Shown: piece by piece, positions 50,639-52,837 of the stretch
Layout of the letters: every line of letters begins with the position of its first letter
Position numbering within the stretch: position 1 is the stretch's first letter
NCBI GenBank assembly: GCA_964591605.1
Contig: CAZQEN010000004.1
Location: 1-52,837 of the forward strand
DNA: 52,837 nt
DNA from: CAYLLT01 sp964591605
Lineage (GTDB): Bacteria; Planctomycetota; Phycisphaerae; UBA1845; PWPN01
Reading direction: 5' to 3'
The notes under the pieces: model-generated
Databases searched by the model: none
The model's input: only the letters and a program-made list of their open reading frames with translations
Told to the model about the DNA's origin: nothing
Program-made: the position numbers and the translations under genes

Positions 50639-51331
50639 TCAGTCGTCCGGACTCTGCGGCCGAATCGCTGCCGCATCGGTGAGCGGGATATCCAGCAGGG
50701 GGTACCGGCGCCAGCCGGGAGCGTCGAAGTGCCACCACTCGGTGTCGAGCACGCGGAAGCCCCGGCGATGCATCGCGCGGATCAGTCGATCCCGGTTGGC
50801 GCGGGCCGCGGCTGACCCTCCGCGGTAATCGCGGTGGGCACGCTCGCTGAACTCGTCGTAGGCCGATGGCATTTGCAGTTCGCGTCCTGCGGCGTCCACG
50901 AGCGTGACGTCGACGGCCGCTCCGCGGTTGTGCCGTGAGCCGTTGGCGGGATTGGCGACGTAGCGCTCGTCGGGCATCACCTCCCACATCAGCTTCTGCA
51001 CCGAGAGCGGGCGGTAGCCGTCGTAGACCTTGAGGCCCAGACCCTCGCGTGCGAGGTCGTCCTGAACACGGGCCAGGCGTCGGGCCACGCTCTCGCGCAG
51101 CAGGCAGCGGGCCGCGGGATACAGCGTGCGATGCATGAAGTTGTTTTCGGTCGCGTAACGGATATCCACCCGAAGGCGGGGCTCGATGCTCGTCACATCC
51201 ACGAGAGGTTCGTCCGGGCGGACCGCCAGCTCCTCGAGGACGGCGCAGCCGGCGAGGGTCCACAGACTGGCCGGCAGAAACAAGATGCATGCTTCGGCAA
51301 AGCGGCTTGCTGGTTGCAGGGGTGTGTGCAT
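50639..51331 (-). CDS. D-Ala-D-Ala dipeptidase, VanX/DdpX family lipoprotein
   Basis: Zinc dipeptidase that hydrolyses D-alanyl-D-alanine in the periplasm, used for peptidoglycan recycling in non-resistant bacteria. 230 residues: lipobox LAGC with Cys29, VDIRYATENNFMHR, KVYDGYRP, zinc His134 and Asp141 (SRHNRGAAVDVTL), and Glu198/His201 (EWWHF). All catalytic residues are present. GGAG eight bases before ATG 51331. The upstream open frame on the minus strand is not needed. Not evidence for glycopeptide resistance by itself. Confidence 0.9.
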   Translation of the reverse strand: MHTPLQPASRFAEACILFLPASLWTLAGCAVLEELAVRPDEPLVDVTSIEPRLRVDIRYATENNFMHRTLYPAARCLLRESVARRLARVQDDLAREGLGLKVYDGYRPLSVQKLMWEVMPDERYVANPANGSRHNRGAAVDVTLVDAAGRELQMPSAYDEFSERAHRDYRGGSAAARANRDRLIRAMHRRGFRVLDTEWWHFDAPGWRRYPLLDIPLTDAAAIRPQSPDD

Positions 51332-51603
51332 TCGGATATCTCCGCTCGGGCGGCCATATCGTCTGTCATTCTGGAGATGGCAGGTCGAGGAGCATTGTAG
51401 AAAAGATTGTGAACGATGCCGCATTTGGTGGGCTGGCGGCGATGGCAGATTCACGGGCGGGGTCAGCAGGCGTTTCTCATCGGGCGGCGCTCCGGTAGAG
51501 TGGATGGACGCGCAAGGAGCATTGCGCTTCCCCGAACTGCCGCCGCTGGTGATCCGGGCAGGGCTGATGCCGCGCGAGCCGAGACGTCGCAGGTCGTGAG
51601 GCG

Positions 51604-52458
51604 ATGGTGAATCGGTACGCTGGCAGAAAACGCATGAGGGACTCGGCCGTGACAACACTCTCACCGACCGTTCTGGAGAAACTGGCCCAGTACGACAGCT
51701 GCACCATCTGCAACGTGATTGAACTGTGCAACCACCGCCCCCGGAATGCCGGCTATCTGAGTGCGGGCATCCGCGCCGTTTACCCGGAGCTTCCGCCGAT
51801 GGTGGGCTACGCGGTGACAGCGGTGTTTCGGTCATCCACGGCGATTGGCCCCGGCGAGCGTACCTGCAGTCTGCTGGAGCAGATCGAGTCGTGGCAGAAG
51901 GTCCCGGCGCCGAGGGTGCTGGTGATTCAGGATCTGGACGATCCGCCTGATGGAGCGGTGTATGGCGAGATCGTGGCTTCGACGGCCAGGGCGTTCGGTT
52001 GCGTCGGCCTGGTGACCAACGGTTACGCCCGGGACATCCAGCAGGTGCGTTCGCTGGGGTTTCCCTGTTTTGCCACGGGTGTTTCTGTTTCACACAGTTA
52101 CTGCCGCATCGTCTCGGTAAATGTTCCGGTCAGCGTGGGGGGAAATCTGATCTCGCCCGGCGATCTGCTGCACGGCGACGCGAACGGCGTGACGACGATA
52201 CCGCTCGATCTGGCCGAGCGCGTGGCGGCAGCGTGTCCTGAACTGGTGGAGATTGAGAACATTCTGATCCACGCAGCGAGGGAGCCGGGCCTCACCCAGG
52301 CGCGATACGGAGAGGTGATGAAGGTGTTCCTGGAGCGACATAACGCTCTCGCCCGGGCGCTCAGCGCTCAGGCCACGCACGACGGCCTCGCCGAGAGGGG
52401 CGCTCCTGACGGGAAGGCCAGGCCTTCCGAGGGAGCGGATGCCCGGTTGGGCGTCTGA
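51604..52458 (+). CDS. RraA-like / HMG-aldolase family protein
   Basis: 284 residues. Family core: TVLEKLAQYDSCTICNVIEL, PMVGYAVTAVF, VLVIQDLDDPPDGAVYGEIV, GCVGLVTNGYARDIQQV and SVGGNLISPGDLLHGDANGV; the Gly-Asp loop and DANGV are typical of 4-hydroxy-4-methyl-2-oxoglutarate aldolase and RraA. The product is either a small aldolase or an RNase E regulator homologue. The last 25 residues are Gly/Ala-rich and cover a GGAAGGCC/GGCCTTCC palindrome, so the tail may come from a repeat. ATG 51604 is chosen; 51634 is possible. Confidence 0.82.
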   Translation: MVNRYAGRKRMRDSAVTTLSPTVLEKLAQYDSCTICNVIELCNHRPRNAGYLSAGIRAVYPELPPMVGYAVTAVFRSSTAIGPGERTCSLLEQIESWQKVPAPRVLVIQDLDDPPDGAVYGEIVASTARAFGCVGLVTNGYARDIQQVRSLGFPCFATGVSVSHSYCRIVSVNVPVSVGGNLISPGDLLHGDANGVTTIPLDLAERVAAACPELVEIENILIHAAREPGLTQARYGEVMKVFLERHNALARALSAQATHDGLAERGAPDGKARPSEGADARLGV

Positions 52459-52837
52459 ACGGTCGAAAACGCAACTTGTCCGGCGGTAGCATCGGGCGAA
52501 TTGAGCGAGATTCGGCAGATCGTATCAGGTTGTGGCCGATCCCACTTGGTGGAGGTCGGAAGCAGCCTGAATAATCTGCGGATCGGTGGCGTCGCCGGCC
52601 AATGCCGTCGCCCGGCAAGATGGAGGCGATATGGACCGTTCTGCCGCTCGACAGGGAGCGCTGGCTGCTGCGGCCGCACCTGTCAAACAAGAGCTCACGC
52701 AGGAAGCCAGCTCCTGCGTGAGCTCGATTCGAATTGGCCGACGCTCCTCCGAATCTTGGAAGAGCGTTTCGACCTTGACAACACACTTACGGTGCCACGC
52801 CCGTCAACTGCAGGCAGTTGAGGAATGACGTGGGGTT
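52459..52837. other. 3' end of window, non-coding with strong hairpin
   Basis: Perfect 14-bp stem GAGCTCACGCAGGA / TCCTGCGTGAGCTC (52691-52704, 52712-52725) around a 7-nt loop, no T run. CAACTGC/GCAGTTG follows near 52804-52819. No gene. GGTCGGAAGCAGCC near 52556-52569 resembles part of SRP RNA but lacks its loop. Confidence 0.6.

Noticed and set aside
50639..51331. Vancomycin resistance gene
   Set aside because: VanX-like dipeptidase without vanH/vanA; such lipoproteins are common in cell-wall recycling.
52545..52575. SRP RNA-like GGTCGGAAGCAGCC
   Set aside because: The GGAA tetraloop stem and asymmetric loop of SRP helix 8 do not form.

Overview
The window is high-GC bacterial DNA, most likely from a planctomycete close to Phycisphaerae. 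The clues are dockerin-type and PEP-CTERM surface proteins, runs of DCNxNGVPDxCD calcium repeats, two small proteins with a CxxC-YDLRG-CPECG zinc ribbon, ADP-heptose genes that imply an outer membrane, and many unrelated palindromic repeats between genes. The placement is inferred; no rRNA is present.

Layout. 1-7840 (+): aerobic respiration operon with the end of an A2-type cytochrome c oxidase subunit I, ctaA, ctaB, oxidase subunits III and IV, an ABC ATPase and permease, SCO and DUF420. 7838-8216: a very unusual short-period inverted repeat. 8254-11215: larB, then gmhA and hldE on the other strand. 11305-13335: two small proteins, a promoter-to-terminator interval that may be a small RNA, two atypical tRNAs (Ile, Trp) and a REPIN-like array. 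13360-20514: slipin, tdk, a surface or secreted protein, an EF-hand protein, histone-deacetylase-like enzyme, EamA transporter, sirtuin and S1C protease. 20745-21537: REP-associated transposase with mirrored hairpins. 21524-24821 (-): antitoxin/MazF pair, TIM-barrel isomerase, zinc-ribbon protein, ThuA-DUF1080 enzyme. 25350-28453: second small-RNA candidate, then the rpsP-trmD-rplS-yraN-tatD operon on the minus strand, without rimM.

29203-32184: secreted propeller/beta-helix/dockerin protein. 32684-37151 (-): thioesterase, IorA, an IorB-phenylacetate-CoA ligase fusion and a double-ACT protein, which together suggest interconversion of aryl-pyruvates, arylacetyl-CoA and arylacetates. 37411-39182: ECF sigma factor and a membrane partner. 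39384-42245: remnant of a Tat-exported oxidoreductase, an AraC regulator, a PEP-CTERM protein and a decayed partial copy of the regulator with its downstream non-coding region. 42524-47878: a 1784-residue lipoprotein with calcium repeats, FG-GAP and a 12-repeat propeller, a dockerin and a C-terminal cysteine-peptidase-like domain. 48333-52458: Tat-exported Gfo/Idh/MocA oxidoreductase, LysE exporter, VanX-like dipeptidase and RraA-like protein.

The most unusual items are the IorB-ligase fusion next to an IorA lacking its ferredoxin tail, the giant lipoprotein, the short-period intergenic repeats that also form C-terminal tails of genes, and the two promoter/terminator intervals with no gene.
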